Shown in pieces: positions 33,756 through 43,642 of a stretch of DNA of 64,000 bases. The notes below the pieces were generated by a model. It was given only the letters and a program-made list of their open reading frames with translations, ran no database searches and was not told the DNA's origin. Source of the DNA: an uncultured Bacteroidales bacterium (lineage in GTDB: Bacteria; Bacteroidota; Bacteroidia; Bacteroidales; UBA932); NCBI GenBank assembly GCA_900318955.1, contig ONMJ01000005.1:46269-110268 (forward strand), read 5' to 3'. Numbering within the stretch: position 1 is the first letter of the stretch; the number at the start of each line of letters is the position of its first letter. The position numbers were made by a program, and so were the translations under genes.

Positions 33756-34778
33756 ATGGCATTTAATTTTTTGACACAAGAACTCGCTATCGACCTTGGA
33801 ACGGCGAATACCGTCATTTTCCAGAATGACAAAATCGCCCTTGACCAGCCGAGTATCGTTGCGATTGACAATCATACAAACAAGTGCATCGCTATCGGAC
33901 AAAAGGCCAAACTCATGCATGAGAGGACCAACCCCGGCATCAAGACCGTACGTCCTCTCCGTGACGGAGTTATCGCCGACTTCCAGGCGGCGGAAATGAT
34001 GATCAGGGGCTTCATACGCGAAGTCAATGCAAAGCGCAAGAGCCTCTTCGCCCCGAACCTCAAGATAGTTGTCGGTATCCCTTCCGGCTCTACCGAAGTT
34101 GAGATCAGGGCCGTCCGTGACTCTTCGGAGCACGCCGGAGGCCGTGATGTCTATCTTATCTATGAGCCTATGGCGGCAGCCCTCGGTATCGGCCTCGACG
34201 TCGAAGCGCCTAAGGGCAACATGGTTGTCGACATCGGAGGTGGTACGACTGAAATAGCCGTCATCTCCCTCGGCGGTATCGTCCAGCAGGACAGTATCCG
34301 TGTCGCCGGAGACGTATTCACAAGCGATATCCAGACCTATCTCCGCCAGCAGCACAACATCAAGGCCGGTGAGACCACGGCAGAAAAGATAAAAATCGCT
34401 GTCGGCTCGGTTATTCCGGATCTCGACGAGGAACCGGAGCCCTTCGTAGTAAGAGGACCGAACCTCATGACAGCCCACCCTGTCGAGGCTACGATAACCT
34501 ATCATGAGATCGCCCACTGCCTGGACAAATCCGTCGCGAGGATTGAAGCTTCCATTCTCCATGTTCTCGAGCAGACTCCTCCTGAGCTCTACTCCGACAT
34601 CGTCGAGAACGGAATCTGGCTTTCCGGAGGCGGTGCGCAGCTCAGAGGTCTTGACAAACGTCTCTCCGAAAAGGTCAACATCCCGTTCCACGTTTCGGAA
34701 GACCCTCTCCGTGCCGTCGCAAGAGGCACCTGCATTGCTCTCAAGAACACCGATAACTACTCGTTCCTGATGAGATAA
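33756..34778 (+). CDS. mreB: Rod shape-determining protein MreB
   Basis: A 340-residue bacterial actin organising lateral wall synthesis. Actin-fold motifs: AIDLGTANTVIFQND (phosphate 1), VVDIGGGTTEIAVISLGG (phosphate 2) and the adenosine motif SGGGAQLRGLDKRLSE. ATG 33756 gives the conserved MAFNFLTQELAIDLG; a TTG 21 nt upstream is not needed. First gene of a tightly packed cassette mreB-mreC-mreD-mrdA-rodA; its stop overlaps the mreC start. Confidence 0.97.
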   Translation: MAFNFLTQELAIDLGTANTVIFQNDKIALDQPSIVAIDNHTNKCIAIGQKAKLMHERTNPGIKTVRPLRDGVIADFQAAEMMIRGFIREVNAKRKSLFAPNLKIVVGIPSGSTEVEIRAVRDSSEHAGGRDVYLIYEPMAAALGIGLDVEAPKGNMVVDIGGGTTEIAVISLGGIVQQDSIRVAGDVFTSDIQTYLRQQHNIKAGETTAEKIKIAVGSVIPDLDEEPEPFVVRGPNLMTAHPVEATITYHEIAHCLDKSVARIEASILHVLEQTPPELYSDIVENGIWLSGGGAQLRGLDKRLSEKVNIPFHVSEDPLRAVARGTCIALKNTDNYSFLMR

Positions 34779-35581
34779 TGCCGAAAGACCGCAAGCTGAT
34801 ACCAACCATAATAGCAGCAGCAATCTTCATAATTCTGGAGGTTGCTGCGCTCAATATGCTCAGGAACAACTCTGCGCTGCAGGGAATATGGGTCTCAAAG
34901 GGGGCCCATAAAGTGATGAGCGTCCTCTGGGGAGGTAGCGAATCGATCAAATACTATTTCTCGCTAAAAAAGCAGAATGAAGCCCTTGCAGAGGACAATT
35001 TCCGCCTCAGCGAGCAGTTAAACAGGTACTCCAAGGTCACTGCAAAGCCGGACAGCACTTTCGTGAAAGTTGAAGGATTCAGCTACATTCCTGCGGAGGT
35101 GATCAAAGTCAGCCGCAACAAGCAGCACAACTACATGATCATAAACAAGGGTTATGAAGATGGGGTCGCCGCCCGTTCCGGAATCATAACCTCAAAGGGA
35201 GTAGTCGGCATTATCGACGCCGTAGAAAAGCATATGTCCTATGCCATCTCCTTCATGAACTCCGATGTCAGCATCAGCGCCCGGCTTGGAGGCGAGGGAG
35301 CAGTCGGACCTCTCTCCTGGGACGGGAAGAAGACCAACGGGGCTATCCTGAAAGAGATTCCTCTACTGTACAAATACGAAAAAGGGGATACGGTATATAC
35401 CAGCGGCTATTCGTCCATCTTCCCTGCGGACATCCCGCTTGGAATTGCCGGCGATTCGAAGGTCATTAACGGAGCTACCAACGAGATAAAGATTTCCTTG
35501 TTCCAGGACTTCACGGCACTCAGGTTCGTAACGGTAGTCTATAACACAGAAATGGAAGAGTTGGAGGCTCTGGAACAATGA
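34778..35581 (+). CDS. mreC: Rod shape-determining protein MreC
   Basis: A 267-residue bitopic protein: N-terminal transmembrane helix (TIIAAAIFIILEVAALNML), a short coiled coil (YYFSLKKQNEALAEDNFRLSEQ), then the double beta-barrel MreC domain with GYEDGVAARSGIITSKGVVGII. It bridges MreB with the periplasmic synthases. Starts at the mreB stop (shared base) and ends overlapping mreD by 4 nt. Confidence 0.95.
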   Translation: MPKDRKLIPTIIAAAIFIILEVAALNMLRNNSALQGIWVSKGAHKVMSVLWGGSESIKYYFSLKKQNEALAEDNFRLSEQLNRYSKVTAKPDSTFVKVEGFSYIPAEVIKVSRNKQHNYMIINKGYEDGVAARSGIITSKGVVGIIDAVEKHMSYAISFMNSDVSISARLGGEGAVGPLSWDGKKTNGAILKEIPLLYKYEKGDTVYTSGYSSIFPADIPLGIAGDSKVINGATNEIKISLFQDFTALRFVTVVYNTEMEELEALEQ

Positions 35582-36090
35582 GAAAGTCATACACTACCCT
35601 CGTCTACCTCCTCCTCGTAGTTGTTCAGATTCTTCTTTGCAACTACTTCCATGTGACTCCGTACATCACCCTGAGCATCCTGCCGATAATGATTCTCTGC
35701 CTTCCGCTGAAGATTTCGACAGTTGCCGCGATGATAATTGCCTTCGTGACCGGACTCTCGGTGGACTTCCTCGCCGAGGGCCTGATAGGCATAAACGCCC
35801 TAGCCCTCGTCCCTGTCGCATACGTCAGAAAGAGCCTCATAGGATTCGTATTCGGTGAAGATCTCATTTCGAGGGGAGAGGATTTCTCCATCAGGAAAAA
35901 CGGCCTTGGAGAGGTCTCTATGGCCATTCTTCTGGTACAATCTCTGTTCCTTATCATCTATATCGCAGCAGATGGCGCCGGCACAAGACCCTTCTGGTTC
36001 AATGCGGCAAGATTCGGCGCTTCCCTGGCTGCCGGCTATCTTGTCGCCCTTCTTCTTGTAGACACCCTGGTTCCCGATTCGAGGAAATAG
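35578..36090 (+). CDS. mreD: Rod shape-determining protein MreD
   Basis: A 170-residue integral membrane protein with about five hydrophobic helices, identified by its place between mreC and mrdA and by the typical pattern of acid/basic residues near helix ends (FVTGLSVDFLAEGLIGINA). MreD is poorly conserved, so position carries much of the weight. Overlaps mreC by 4 nt; mrdA begins 4 nt later. Confidence 0.92.
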   Translation: MRKSYTTLVYLLLVVVQILLCNYFHVTPYITLSILPIMILCLPLKISTVAAMIIAFVTGLSVDFLAEGLIGINALALVPVAYVRKSLIGFVFGEDLISRGEDFSIRKNGLGEVSMAILLVQSLFLIIYIAADGAGTRPFWFNAARFGASLAAGYLVALLLVDTLVPDSRK

Positions 36091-36094
36091 CAAC

Positions 36095-37933
36095 ATGGAC
36101 AACTCCAGACGCACAAAACTCATTATCGGGCTTCTTGTAGCCGCGGGGATTCTCCTCGGCAGGATTTTCTATATCCAGATCATAAACGACCGCTACAAAA
36201 GGGACGCCTCCAATAATTCGATGGTCTATGATATCATCTATCCGACAAGGGGCGCCATCTACGACCGCAACGGAAAGATCCTCGTTGGCAATAAGGTCGC
36301 GTATGATATACTTGTGACCCCTCGAGAAGTCCAGCCGTTCGACACTCTCGCCCTCGCCCGCGTCCTTGAGGTCCCTTTGGAGCTGATTAAGGAGAAGATG
36401 GCTGAATACAGCGCCAACAAGAGAAAGATTGGATTCCAGTCGGTGGTGATGCTAAAGCAGATTTCTGTCGAGACTTACATGAGATTCGACGAGGTGAAAT
36501 ACATGTTCCCGGGATTCAAGGGACAGTCCAGGTCCATCCGCGACTACCCGGTCAACGCCGGCGGAAACCTCCTCGGATATGTTTCTGAAGTAGACCAGGC
36601 TTTCCTGGATAAGCATTCGGACGAGTACAGAAGGGGGGATTACGCCGGGAAAACCGGCATTGAGGCCGCAAGAGAAAAGGATCTTCGAGGGGAAAAAGGA
36701 TACCATATCTACCTGAGGAATTCCCACAACCAGATTGAGGAGCCATATAATGGCGGAGCCGATGATGTCGAGGCCGTTCCCGGCCATGATATAGTGACGA
36801 CCATCGACGCCGACCTCCAGCAGTACGGACAGGAGCTTATGAAGAATAAAGTCGGCAGCATCGTCGCTATTGAGCCGTCGACAGGGGAGATTCTCGCCCT
36901 TGTTTCGAGCCCTGGTATCGATGTCGAGCAGCTTGCCGATATCGGCAAATATTATGGAGAAATCTCCAAGAATCCGTATAAGCCGATGTATAACAGGGCT
37001 GTCCAGGCCTCCTATCCTCCAGGCTCTGTATTTAAGCTAGTAAACGGCCTCATAGGCCTCCAGGAGGGCGTTTTGCAGCCTTCATACATGTACCCTTGCA
37101 GCGCCGGATACCATTTCGGAGCAGGAAGGAAGCTGGGATGCCACAACCACCGCTCTCCCCTCAATATGGAAGAATCGATCATGATGTCCTGCAACGCATA
37201 TTACTGCTATGTGCTGAAGAACATCCTCGACAACAAGAAATATGACAATGTAGAAGAGGCCCTTGACCACTGGCACGACATGGTGCTGAGTTTCGGGTTT
37301 GGACGCAAGCTCGGAAGCGACTTCCCGGCCGAACTCAGCGGAGGCATCCCTACCGGGAAAACATACAACAGGGCCTATGGAAAAGGCCACTGGAACTCTA
37401 CGACGGTTATTTCCCTCTCTATCGGACAGGGAGAAATCCTAGCCACTCCGCTTCACCTTGCCAACTTCTGCGCGACAATCGCAAACAGGGGCTACTACTA
37501 TATCCCCCATATCGTCAAAGCCTCCGAAGGCGTCGAAATAGAGGACCGTTTCTATGAGAAACAGTACACTATGGTCGACACGGTCCATTTCCCAAAAGTG
37601 GTAAAAGGCATGTGGAGGGCTGTCAACAGCGGATTCGGATCCGGAGGAACCGCGAGTATCGCCGCCGTGGAAGGGCTGGATATCTGCGGCAAGACAGGAA
37701 CGGCGCAGAACCCGCGCGGGAAGGACCACTCCGTATTCATCTGCTTCGCGCCGAAAGATGACCCGAAGATTGCCGTCGCGGCATTCATAGAGAACGGCGG
37801 ATTCGGTGCCACATGGGCTTGCCCGCTGGCTTCCCTGATGGTTGAAAAATACCTCAAAGGAGAGGTGAAGAGAGCCGACCTGGAAAAAAGGATGAGAGAA
37901 GGCAACACAATGGTTAACGTAAGGACGAGATGA
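36095..37933 (+). CDS. mrdA: Penicillin-binding protein 2
   Basis: A 612-residue class B PBP, the transpeptidase of the elongasome. One N-terminal helix (LIIGLLVAAGILLGRIFYI), dimerisation domain (PTRGAIYDRNGKILVGNKV), then the transpeptidase motifs: serine of PPGSVFKLVNG, SCN in MMSCNAYYC, and KTG in ICGKTGTAQNPRGKDHS. Complete. Ends overlapping the rodA start by 4 nt. Confidence 0.96.
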   Translation: MDNSRRTKLIIGLLVAAGILLGRIFYIQIINDRYKRDASNNSMVYDIIYPTRGAIYDRNGKILVGNKVAYDILVTPREVQPFDTLALARVLEVPLELIKEKMAEYSANKRKIGFQSVVMLKQISVETYMRFDEVKYMFPGFKGQSRSIRDYPVNAGGNLLGYVSEVDQAFLDKHSDEYRRGDYAGKTGIEAAREKDLRGEKGYHIYLRNSHNQIEEPYNGGADDVEAVPGHDIVTTIDADLQQYGQELMKNKVGSIVAIEPSTGEILALVSSPGIDVEQLADIGKYYGEISKNPYKPMYNRAVQASYPPGSVFKLVNGLIGLQEGVLQPSYMYPCSAGYHFGAGRKLGCHNHRSPLNMEESIMMSCNAYYCYVLKNILDNKKYDNVEEALDHWHDMVLSFGFGRKLGSDFPAELSGGIPTGKTYNRAYGKGHWNSTTVISLSIGQGEILATPLHLANFCATIANRGYYYIPHIVKASEGVEIEDRFYEKQYTMVDTVHFPKVVKGMWRAVNSGFGSGGTASIAAVEGLDICGKTGTAQNPRGKDHSVFICFAPKDDPKIAVAAFIENGGFGATWACPLASLMVEKYLKGEVKRADLEKRMREGNTMVNVRTR

Positions 37934-39459
37934 TTCTTGAGAACAGCACACAACGCGGTCTCGGCCAGTCTCTTGACCTGAAGCTGATAATCACTTATCT
38001 GCTTCTTGTCGTCATAGGCTGGATAAACATCTATGCCTCAATTCATTCCTCCGACCCCGCTTCAATCTTCGACTTCGAAGTCAGAAGCGGCAAACAGGCT
38101 GTCTGGATTGCTACAGCCTTCATCCTCGCCCTCACTATTATCTTTGTCATTCCCCCGCGATGGTGGGAGGGGTTCTCGGTATGGTTCTATGCCGGGGTGG
38201 TCTTCCTCCTTGTCGCGGTAATCTTCCTCGGCACGGAGGTAAAAGGCTCAAAATCATGGTTCCAGTTCGGTCCTGTAAGCTTCCAGCCGGCGGAAATTTC
38301 AAAAATCACGACGTCGCTGCTGCTGGCGACGGTAATGAGCCAGACCAACTATAAAATCAGCAAATTCAAGGATTTCCTACTGACTGTCGTTATCATCGGC
38401 CTCCCGATGTTGATTATTCTTGGTGAAAAAGAAACAGGATCCGCTCTTGTTTATGTCGGCTTCATCTTCGTTCTCTACAGGGAAGGACTCTCAGGATGGT
38501 TCCTCGCACTTATCGGGCTTGCGATACTTCTATTCATTACCACTCTGAAGGCGAGCCCGTACGCGTCCATTGTGATTCTACTGGCCCTCCTGTGCATCTC
38601 CAATGCCTTCCAGACAAAGCGGCATTTTTGGAAATGGATTTTCATCGGAAGCGGAGTTCTTCTTGTTCTTTCCCTGATTCCATGGATATGGAATATGATT
38701 TCCTCTGCCGCGGAGGAGAAAGCCGCCATTTTCAATGCTGTTCCATTCATCCCCAAGGCCGGGGAGGAACGCAGCTATTTCTGGTCGTTCATTCCGCAGA
38801 TTAAGCCTTTGTACTTCATCCTGGCCTTCTGCCTCGGAGCTATCATTTTCTTCTCTATCAAAGCTTTCAGGGAGAGAAGGACGTTCCTGGGCCTCTCAGT
38901 TGCCACTCTCGTTGCCGGACTCGTGCTGATTTTCTCTGCCAACTTCATTTTTGAAAACGTCCTTCAGGACCACCAGAGAAAGAGAATAGAGGTCCTTCTT
39001 GGAATGAAAGAGGACCCGGCGGGCGTAGGCTACAATGTCAACCAATCCAAAATCGCCATCGGCTCGGGAGGCCTTCTAGGGAAAGGTTATCTCCAAGGGA
39101 CCCAGACCGCCTATGGATTCGTCCCCGAACAGAGCACCGACTTCATTTTCTGCACAGTAGGGGAGGAATGGGGCTTCGTCGGATGCCTTATCGTCATTCT
39201 CCTCTATGTCTTCCTGATAGCTAGACTGATGTATGACGCCGACCGATGTCGTGAGTCGTTTACGAGGATCTATGGATACTGCGTGGCGGCATGTATATTC
39301 ATGCATCTTTTCATAAACATCGGAATGACCGTCGGAATCATGCCCGTAATCGGCATTCCGCTTCCCCTGCTCAGCTACGGAGGATCCTCCCTCTGGGCAT
39401 TTACAATACTGATTTTCATTTTCATCGCCCTCTACAGGCAAGAGAAAAAATACTTCTAG
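37930..39459 (+). CDS. rodA: Rod shape protein RodA (SEDS glycosyltransferase)
   Basis: A 509-residue polytopic SEDS protein that polymerises glycan strands with PBP2. Signatures: GSKSWFQFGPVSFQPAEISKI, KIAIGSGGLLGKGYLQGTQT, FVPEQSTDFIFCTVGEEWGF and the C-terminal GIMPVIGIPLPLLSYGGSS. It is longer than proteobacterial RodA (about 370) because of an extra segment with four or so helices between the halves (about residues 190-330), a common Bacteroidetes form. Closes the mre cassette; a symporter gene starts 3 nt later. Confidence 0.95.
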   Translation: MILENSTQRGLGQSLDLKLIITYLLLVVIGWINIYASIHSSDPASIFDFEVRSGKQAVWIATAFILALTIIFVIPPRWWEGFSVWFYAGVVFLLVAVIFLGTEVKGSKSWFQFGPVSFQPAEISKITTSLLLATVMSQTNYKISKFKDFLLTVVIIGLPMLIILGEKETGSALVYVGFIFVLYREGLSGWFLALIGLAILLFITTLKASPYASIVILLALLCISNAFQTKRHFWKWIFIGSGVLLVLSLIPWIWNMISSAAEEKAAIFNAVPFIPKAGEERSYFWSFIPQIKPLYFILAFCLGAIIFFSIKAFRERRTFLGLSVATLVAGLVLIFSANFIFENVLQDHQRKRIEVLLGMKEDPAGVGYNVNQSKIAIGSGGLLGKGYLQGTQTAYGFVPEQSTDFIFCTVGEEWGFVGCLIVILLYVFLIARLMYDADRCRESFTRIYGYCVAACIFMHLFINIGMTVGIMPVIGIPLPLLSYGGSSLWAFTILIFIFIALYRQEKKYF

Positions 39460-39462
39460 ATT

Positions 39463-40911
39463 ATGAGCCCGACTGCTGTCATCATCACAATTCTCGCCTA
39501 CTTTGCAGTAATGTTTTTTGTATCGTGGCTATCCGGTCGCGGAGGTAGCGGAAATGACTTTTTCGGAGCGAGGAAATCTTCGTGGTGGCTCGTCGCAATC
39601 GCCATGATCGGCGCCTGCATGTCGGGTGTAACCTTCGTTTCCGTCCCGGGAATGGTGGCGACAAGCGGCCTCGGCTACATCCAGATGTGCCTCGGGTTCA
39701 TGGCGGGATATCTTGTTATCGCCTATGTCCTTACTCCCCTGTATTTCAAACTCAATGTAGTCTCTATCTACCAGTATCTCGATGCAAGGCTTGGGGTATC
39801 CTCATACAAAACCGGAGCCTGGTTCTTCTTCATCTCAAAGATGCTGGGAGCCTCTGTAAGGCTCTTTCTGGTATGCCTGACGCTCCAATTGCTTGTCTTC
39901 GGGCCGCTGGGACTTCCCTTCTGGCTAAATGTACTCATCTCTGTAGCCATCGTATTGATTTATACCTTCCGAAACGGGGTCCGCTCGGTGATTTGGACCG
40001 ATACTCTCAAGACAGTCTGTATGGTCGTTTCAGTAATTCTCTGCATAGTTTTCATTGCAAAGAATCTGGGCCTCGATTTCTCAGGAGTAGTCTCAACGAT
40101 CAAGGGAAGCAATATGTCGAGAGTGTTCTATTTCGATGATATCAACCATCCCCAGTACTTCTGGAAGCAATTCCTCGGCGGTCTCTTTACTGTTATCGCC
40201 ACCACCGGTCTCGACCAGGATATGATGCAGAGGACTCTCACCAGCAAGAACTACAAGGACTCGCAGAAGAACCTGATAGTCAGCTCAGTACTTCAGACTG
40301 TCGTAATCTTCCTCTTCCTTTGCCTCGGTGTTCTGATGTATATTTTCGCTGAGGCCAACGGTATCACTGAAAAAGGCGACAACCTTTTCCCGGCTGTCGC
40401 CACAAGTGGAATTCTCCCTTCTATCACCGGAGTGCTCTTCATCATAGGCCTTGTCGCCGCAGCTTATGGAGCCGGAGGATCAGCGCTTACATCCCTTACC
40501 ACGTCTTTCACCTTGGATATCCTCGGGACATCAGGCAAGAGCGAAGAGAAGATTACCCGCACAAGGAAGATAGTCCATATCTGCATGGCCCTCGGGATGG
40601 CGCTTGTTATCATTGTCATTGACGCTGTCAATAATACCAGTACAATTGACGCTGTCTACAAGCTGGCAAGCTACACCTACGGACCGATCCTCGGAATGTT
40701 CGCCTTCGGCATCCTTACAAAAAGGGAAGTCAAGGACCGTTTCGTTCCTATTGTCGCCATTGTCTCGCCTCTAATCTGCCTTGTCCTTCACCTCAATTCA
40801 GAGCGCTGGTTCGGAGGATACAAGTTCAGCTACGAACTCCTTCTCCTGAATGCAGGCCTTACTTTCCTCGGCCTTCTCCTTCTGTCGAAGAAGGCCGAAA
40901 GAAAAGATTAA
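39463..40911 (+). CDS. Sodium:solute symporter family protein
   Basis: A 482-residue member of the SSS (SLC5-like) family with about thirteen transmembrane helices. Family features: SGRGGSGNDFFGARKSSWWL after helix 1, MSGVTFVSVPGMVATSGLGY, and the Na+-site region AYGAGGSALTSLTTSFTLDIL. The solute cannot be read from sequence; sialic acid, myo-inositol and proline carriers all share this fold. It begins 3 nt after rodA and so is probably transcribed with the cell-shape operon, though unrelated in function. Ends 11 nt from the convergent clpB end. Confidence 0.88.
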   Translation: MSPTAVIITILAYFAVMFFVSWLSGRGGSGNDFFGARKSSWWLVAIAMIGACMSGVTFVSVPGMVATSGLGYIQMCLGFMAGYLVIAYVLTPLYFKLNVVSIYQYLDARLGVSSYKTGAWFFFISKMLGASVRLFLVCLTLQLLVFGPLGLPFWLNVLISVAIVLIYTFRNGVRSVIWTDTLKTVCMVVSVILCIVFIAKNLGLDFSGVVSTIKGSNMSRVFYFDDINHPQYFWKQFLGGLFTVIATTGLDQDMMQRTLTSKNYKDSQKNLIVSSVLQTVVIFLFLCLGVLMYIFAEANGITEKGDNLFPAVATSGILPSITGVLFIIGLVAAAYGAGGSALTSLTTSFTLDILGTSGKSEEKITRTRKIVHICMALGMALVIIVIDAVNNTSTIDAVYKLASYTYGPILGMFAFGILTKREVKDRFVPIVAIVSPLICLVLHLNSERWFGGYKFSYELLLLNAGLTFLGLLLLSKKAERKD

Positions 40912-40922
40912 GGCGCTTATTT

Positions 40923-43088
40923 TCAAGCGTTTCTGAGAACCACCTCGCCTCCTGCAGAGTCTACGACGATGCGGGAATCCTTACGGACTGTTCCGTCAAG
41001 GATATTCTTCGCAAGAGTATTGACAAGCTCTCTCTGCATAAGTCTTTTCACCGGACGGGCTCCATATGAAGGCTCATATCCATGCTCGACCATCCAGTCC
41101 TCAAAAGCAGGTGAGAAATCGATTGTTATCCCGTTTTCGGAGAGTTTCTTCCTCAGGTCTTCTTCCTGGATGTGGAGAATCTCTTTGATGTCGGCCTTTG
41201 TCAGAGGATCGAACATGATAATCTCGTCGATTCTGTTGAGGAACTCGGGCCTGACTGTCATTTTCAAGACATCCACCACTTTCTCCTTGCACTCGGAGAG
41301 CATCTCCCTGCGCTTAGCAAGCGCCTGAATATCAACTCCTGAGACCTCGGGAAGACGATCCATATAACTCTGGATTATATCCGCTCCGGCATTTGATGTC
41401 ATGATAAGGATGGTGTTCTTGAAGTCGACCGTACGGCCCTTGTTATCAGTAAGGCGTCCATCGTCAAGCACCTGCAGCAGCACGTTGAATACATCCGGAT
41501 GGGCCTTCTCAATTTCATCGAGAAGGACGACGGAATAAGGCTTTCTTCTCACGGCCTCTGTCAGCTGACCGCCCTCATCGTAACCAACGTATCCCGGAGG
41601 AGCTCCGACGAGTCTCGAAACAGTATGTCTCTCCTGATACTCGCTCATGTCAATACGGGTCATCATGTTCTCATCATTGAAGAGGAACTCTGCAAGAGCT
41701 TTTGCAAGCTCGGTCTTACCTACGCCGGTCGTTCCCATGAATAGGAATGACCCGATAGGCCTTTTTTCATTTGACAGGCCTGCCCTGTTACGGCGGACTG
41801 CATCGGAAACAGCCCTGATTGCTTCATCCTGGCCGACCACTCGCTTATGGAGTTCGGACTCCATCCTGAGCAGTTTATCTTTCTCGCTCTCCAGCATTCT
41901 CTTTACAGGAATGCCAGTCCATTTCGCAACGACCTCAGCGATGTCTTCAGGAGTAACCGCCTCTGTGATAATTGGTTCTGCTATCGCCTGCTGCTTTGCG
42001 GTAAGTTCGTCAATCTTCTTCTGGGCCTCCGCCATTTTTCCATAGCGCAGCTCAGCTACCTTACCATAGTTGCCGGCTCTTTCAGCAGCTTGCGCCTCTA
42101 TCTTATAGTCGTCAATCTGCTGGCGGGCGGTCTGAAGCTCGGTGAGTATCGCTTTTTCTTCATTCCATCTCTCCATGAGGCCCTCTCTCTGCTTTGACAG
42201 CTCGGAAAGTTCAGCCTCTATCTTTTCCATCTTGACGGACACTCCCTCTCTCTTTATCGCCTCTTTTTCAATCTCCAGCTGACGAATACGGCTGTTGAGA
42301 TCATCGATCGGCTCCGGCACGGAGTTCATCTCCAGACGAAGTTTCGAAGCGGCCTCATCTATAAGGTCGATTGCCTTGTCAGGAAGGAAACGGTTGGTAA
42401 TGTACCGGTGGGAAAGGTTGACCGCAGCGATAAGGGCATCATCCTCGATACGGACCCTGTGGTGGTTCTCATATTTCTCCTTGAGGCCCCTCAGGATTGA
42501 TATGGACTCTGCCGGGGACGGTTCGTCGACCATGACCATCTGGAATCGTCTTTCCAGGGCCTTGTCCGTCTCGAAGTATTTCTGGTATTCATCGAGTGTA
42601 GTCGAACCTATGGTCCTGAGTTCTCCCCTTGCGAGGGCAGGCTTCAGGATATTGGATGCATCCATCGCTCCCGAGGTTCTTCCTGCACCGACGAGGGTGT
42701 GGATCTCATCGATGAAAAGGATGATCTCGCCGTCGCTGTCGACGACTTCCTTGACAACTCCCTTGAGTCTTTCCTCGAATTCTCCCTGGTATTTGGCTCC
42801 GGCTATCAGGGCGCCCATATCCAAGGAGTAGACTTTTTTGGTCTTTAGGTTTTCAGGAACCTGTCCGTTTACTATTTTCTGGGCGATTCCCTCTGATATC
42901 GCAGTTTTTCCGACTCCCGGTTCACCAACAAGGATCGGGTTGTTTTTGGTCCTTCTCGAAAGGATCTGAAGGACTCTTCTGATCTCGTCGTCTCTTCCGA
43001 TGACGGGGTCGAGTTTGCCGCTTTGGGCTCTTTCGTTGAGGTTTATTGCGAACCTCCCGAGAAAGCTGTTGTTATTGTTTTCGTTCAT
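40923..43088 (-). CDS. clpB: ClpB disaggregase lacking the N-terminal domain
   Basis: A 721-residue AAA+ protein. It starts directly at the linker before NBD1 ([24 protein letters not shown]), then NBD1 with Walker A GEPGVGKT and Walker [11 protein letters not shown], the coiled-coil middle domain ([19 protein letters not shown] onward), and NBD2 with [16 protein letters not shown] and [12 protein letters not shown]. Full ClpB is about 860 residues; the substrate-binding Clp-N repeat domain is missing, and no remnant is visible upstream, where secG follows. It resembles the internally started short ClpB made by other bacteria. Disaggregation with DnaK is expected; N-domain adaptor functions are not. 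Confidence 0.93.
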   Translation of the reverse strand: MNENNNNSFLGRFAINLNERAQSGKLDPVIGRDDEIRRVLQILSRRTKNNPILVGEPGVGKTAISEGIAQKIVNGQVPENLKTKKVYSLDMGALIAGAKYQGEFEERLKGVVKEVVDSDGEIILFIDEIHTLVGAGRTSGAMDASNILKPALARGELRTIGSTTLDEYQKYFETDKALERRFQMVMVDEPSPAESISILRGLKEKYENHHRVRIEDDALIAAVNLSHRYITNRFLPDKAIDLIDEAASKLRLEMNSVPEPIDDLNSRIRQLEIEKEAIKREGVSVKMEKIEAELSELSKQREGLMERWNEEKAILTELQTARQQIDDYKIEAQAAERAGNYGKVAELRYGKMAEAQKKIDELTAKQQAIAEPIITEAVTPEDIAEVVAKWTGIPVKRMLESEKDKLLRMESELHKRVVGQDEAIRAVSDAVRRNRAGLSNEKRPIGSFLFMGTTGVGKTELAKALAEFLFNDENMMTRIDMSEYQERHTVSRLVGAPPGYVGYDEGGQLTEAVRRKPYSVVLLDEIEKAHPDVFNVLLQVLDDGRLTDNKGRTVDFKNTILIMTSNAGADIIQSYMDRLPEVSGVDIQALAKRREMLSECKEKVVDVLKMTVRPEFLNRIDEIIMFDPLTKADIKEILHIQEEDLRKKLSENGITIDFSPAFEDWMVEHGYEPSYGARPVKRLMQRELVNTLAKNILDGTVRKDSRIVVDSAGGEVVLRNA

Positions 43089-43170
43089 ATTTCTATCCTC
43101 CTTTATTCTTTATTCTTGTTTCTTTTTGGTTCCTTCTGGTTCCGGACGGGTGGTGGGGACTACGAGCAAT

Positions 43171-43245
43171 AGCCGTCTGCCCGGATGGACAAACGGCTAT
43201 ATATCAAAGGACATTCCTTCAACAGGAATGCTGACAATTTGTCAG
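43171..43245 (-). promoter_or_regulatory. clpB upstream region with two palindromes
   Basis: Between secG and clpB: a perfect 15-nt palindrome CTGACAATTTGTCAG (43231-43245), an adjacent 7-bp inverted repeat CATTCCT/AGGAATG (43212-43230), a weak -7 box GTCCTTTG on the minus strand (43206-43213) and a 5' UTR hairpin AGCCGT/ACGGCT (43171-43198). The 15-mer covers the expected -33 position, as a repressor or activator site would. It does not match CIRCE or CtsR boxes. Confidence 0.5.
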
Positions 43246-43246
43246 A

Positions 43247-43630
43247 TTAGTTTGCGGGAGTCTCGGCGGGAGTCTCGGCAGGAGTCTCGGCAGGAGTCTC
43301 GGCTGAAGGATCTACCTGAGGGATAGCTGACGGGAATGCGGGAGCTTCCTCGGTGGTCTGGTTGAGAATCTCTGTAGAAAGGACATCCTGGCTTGCCTCA
43401 GTAGAGCTGTGGGTAAGAGTAAGGGTGCTGGCGATTGCGATCACAAGGATGAAAGCCACAAGAATCCACGTCACTTTCTCGAGACCGTTGGCTGCCTGAC
43501 GGACACCGAACGCCTGGTTTGCTGCAGTGAAGTTCGTAGCGAGACCGCCGTCCTTTCCACTCTGGAGAAGAACGACAACGGTGAGAAGGATAGAAGCGAT
43601 TACTACAAGAATCGCAAGAAATGTTGTCAT
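43247..43630 (-). CDS. secG: Preprotein translocase subunit SecG
   Basis: A 127-residue membrane protein of the Sec translocon with two transmembrane helices (FLAILVVIASILLTVVVLL and VTWILVAFILVIAIAS) and the conserved QSGKDGGL loop with AFGVRQAANGLEK. The C-terminal tail is extended by about 45 residues rich in Pro/Ala/Glu/Thr, ending in four PAET repeats. It is the last gene of the unit sigma54 activator-lptE-TPR-secG. Confidence 0.9.
   Translation of the reverse strand: MTTFLAILVVIASILLTVVVLLQSGKDGGLATNFTAANQAFGVRQAANGLEKVTWILVAFILVIAIASTLTLTHSSTEASQDVLSTEILNQTTEEAPAFPSAIPQVDPSAETPAETPAETPAETPAN
43256..43303 (-). repeat. Four tandem 12-bp repeats in the secG 3' end
   Basis: Four head-to-tail copies of a 12-bp unit (GGGAGTCTCGGC or AGGAGTCTCGGC on the plus strand), nearly identical at DNA level, encoding the repeated tetrapeptide Ala-Glu-Thr-Pro. 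The low synonymous divergence suggests recent expansion by slippage. Confidence 0.9.
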
Positions 43631-43642
43631 ATTATCTAACTT

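Noticed and set aside
40912-40932. Terminator between the symporter gene and clpB.
   Set aside because: Only a 5-6 bp stem (CGCTT/AAGCG) overlapping the clpB stop with no clear T run; too weak to annotate.
43171-43198. Hairpin in the clpB leader as a riboswitch or RNA thermometer.
   Set aside because: It is short, about 80 nt from the start codon and does not cover it; nothing supports a sensing role.
43231-43245. Palindrome upstream of clpB as a CIRCE (HrcA) element.
   Set aside because: CIRCE has the arms TTAGCACTC and GAGTGCTAA with a 9-nt spacer; this 15-mer has neither sequence nor spacing in common.
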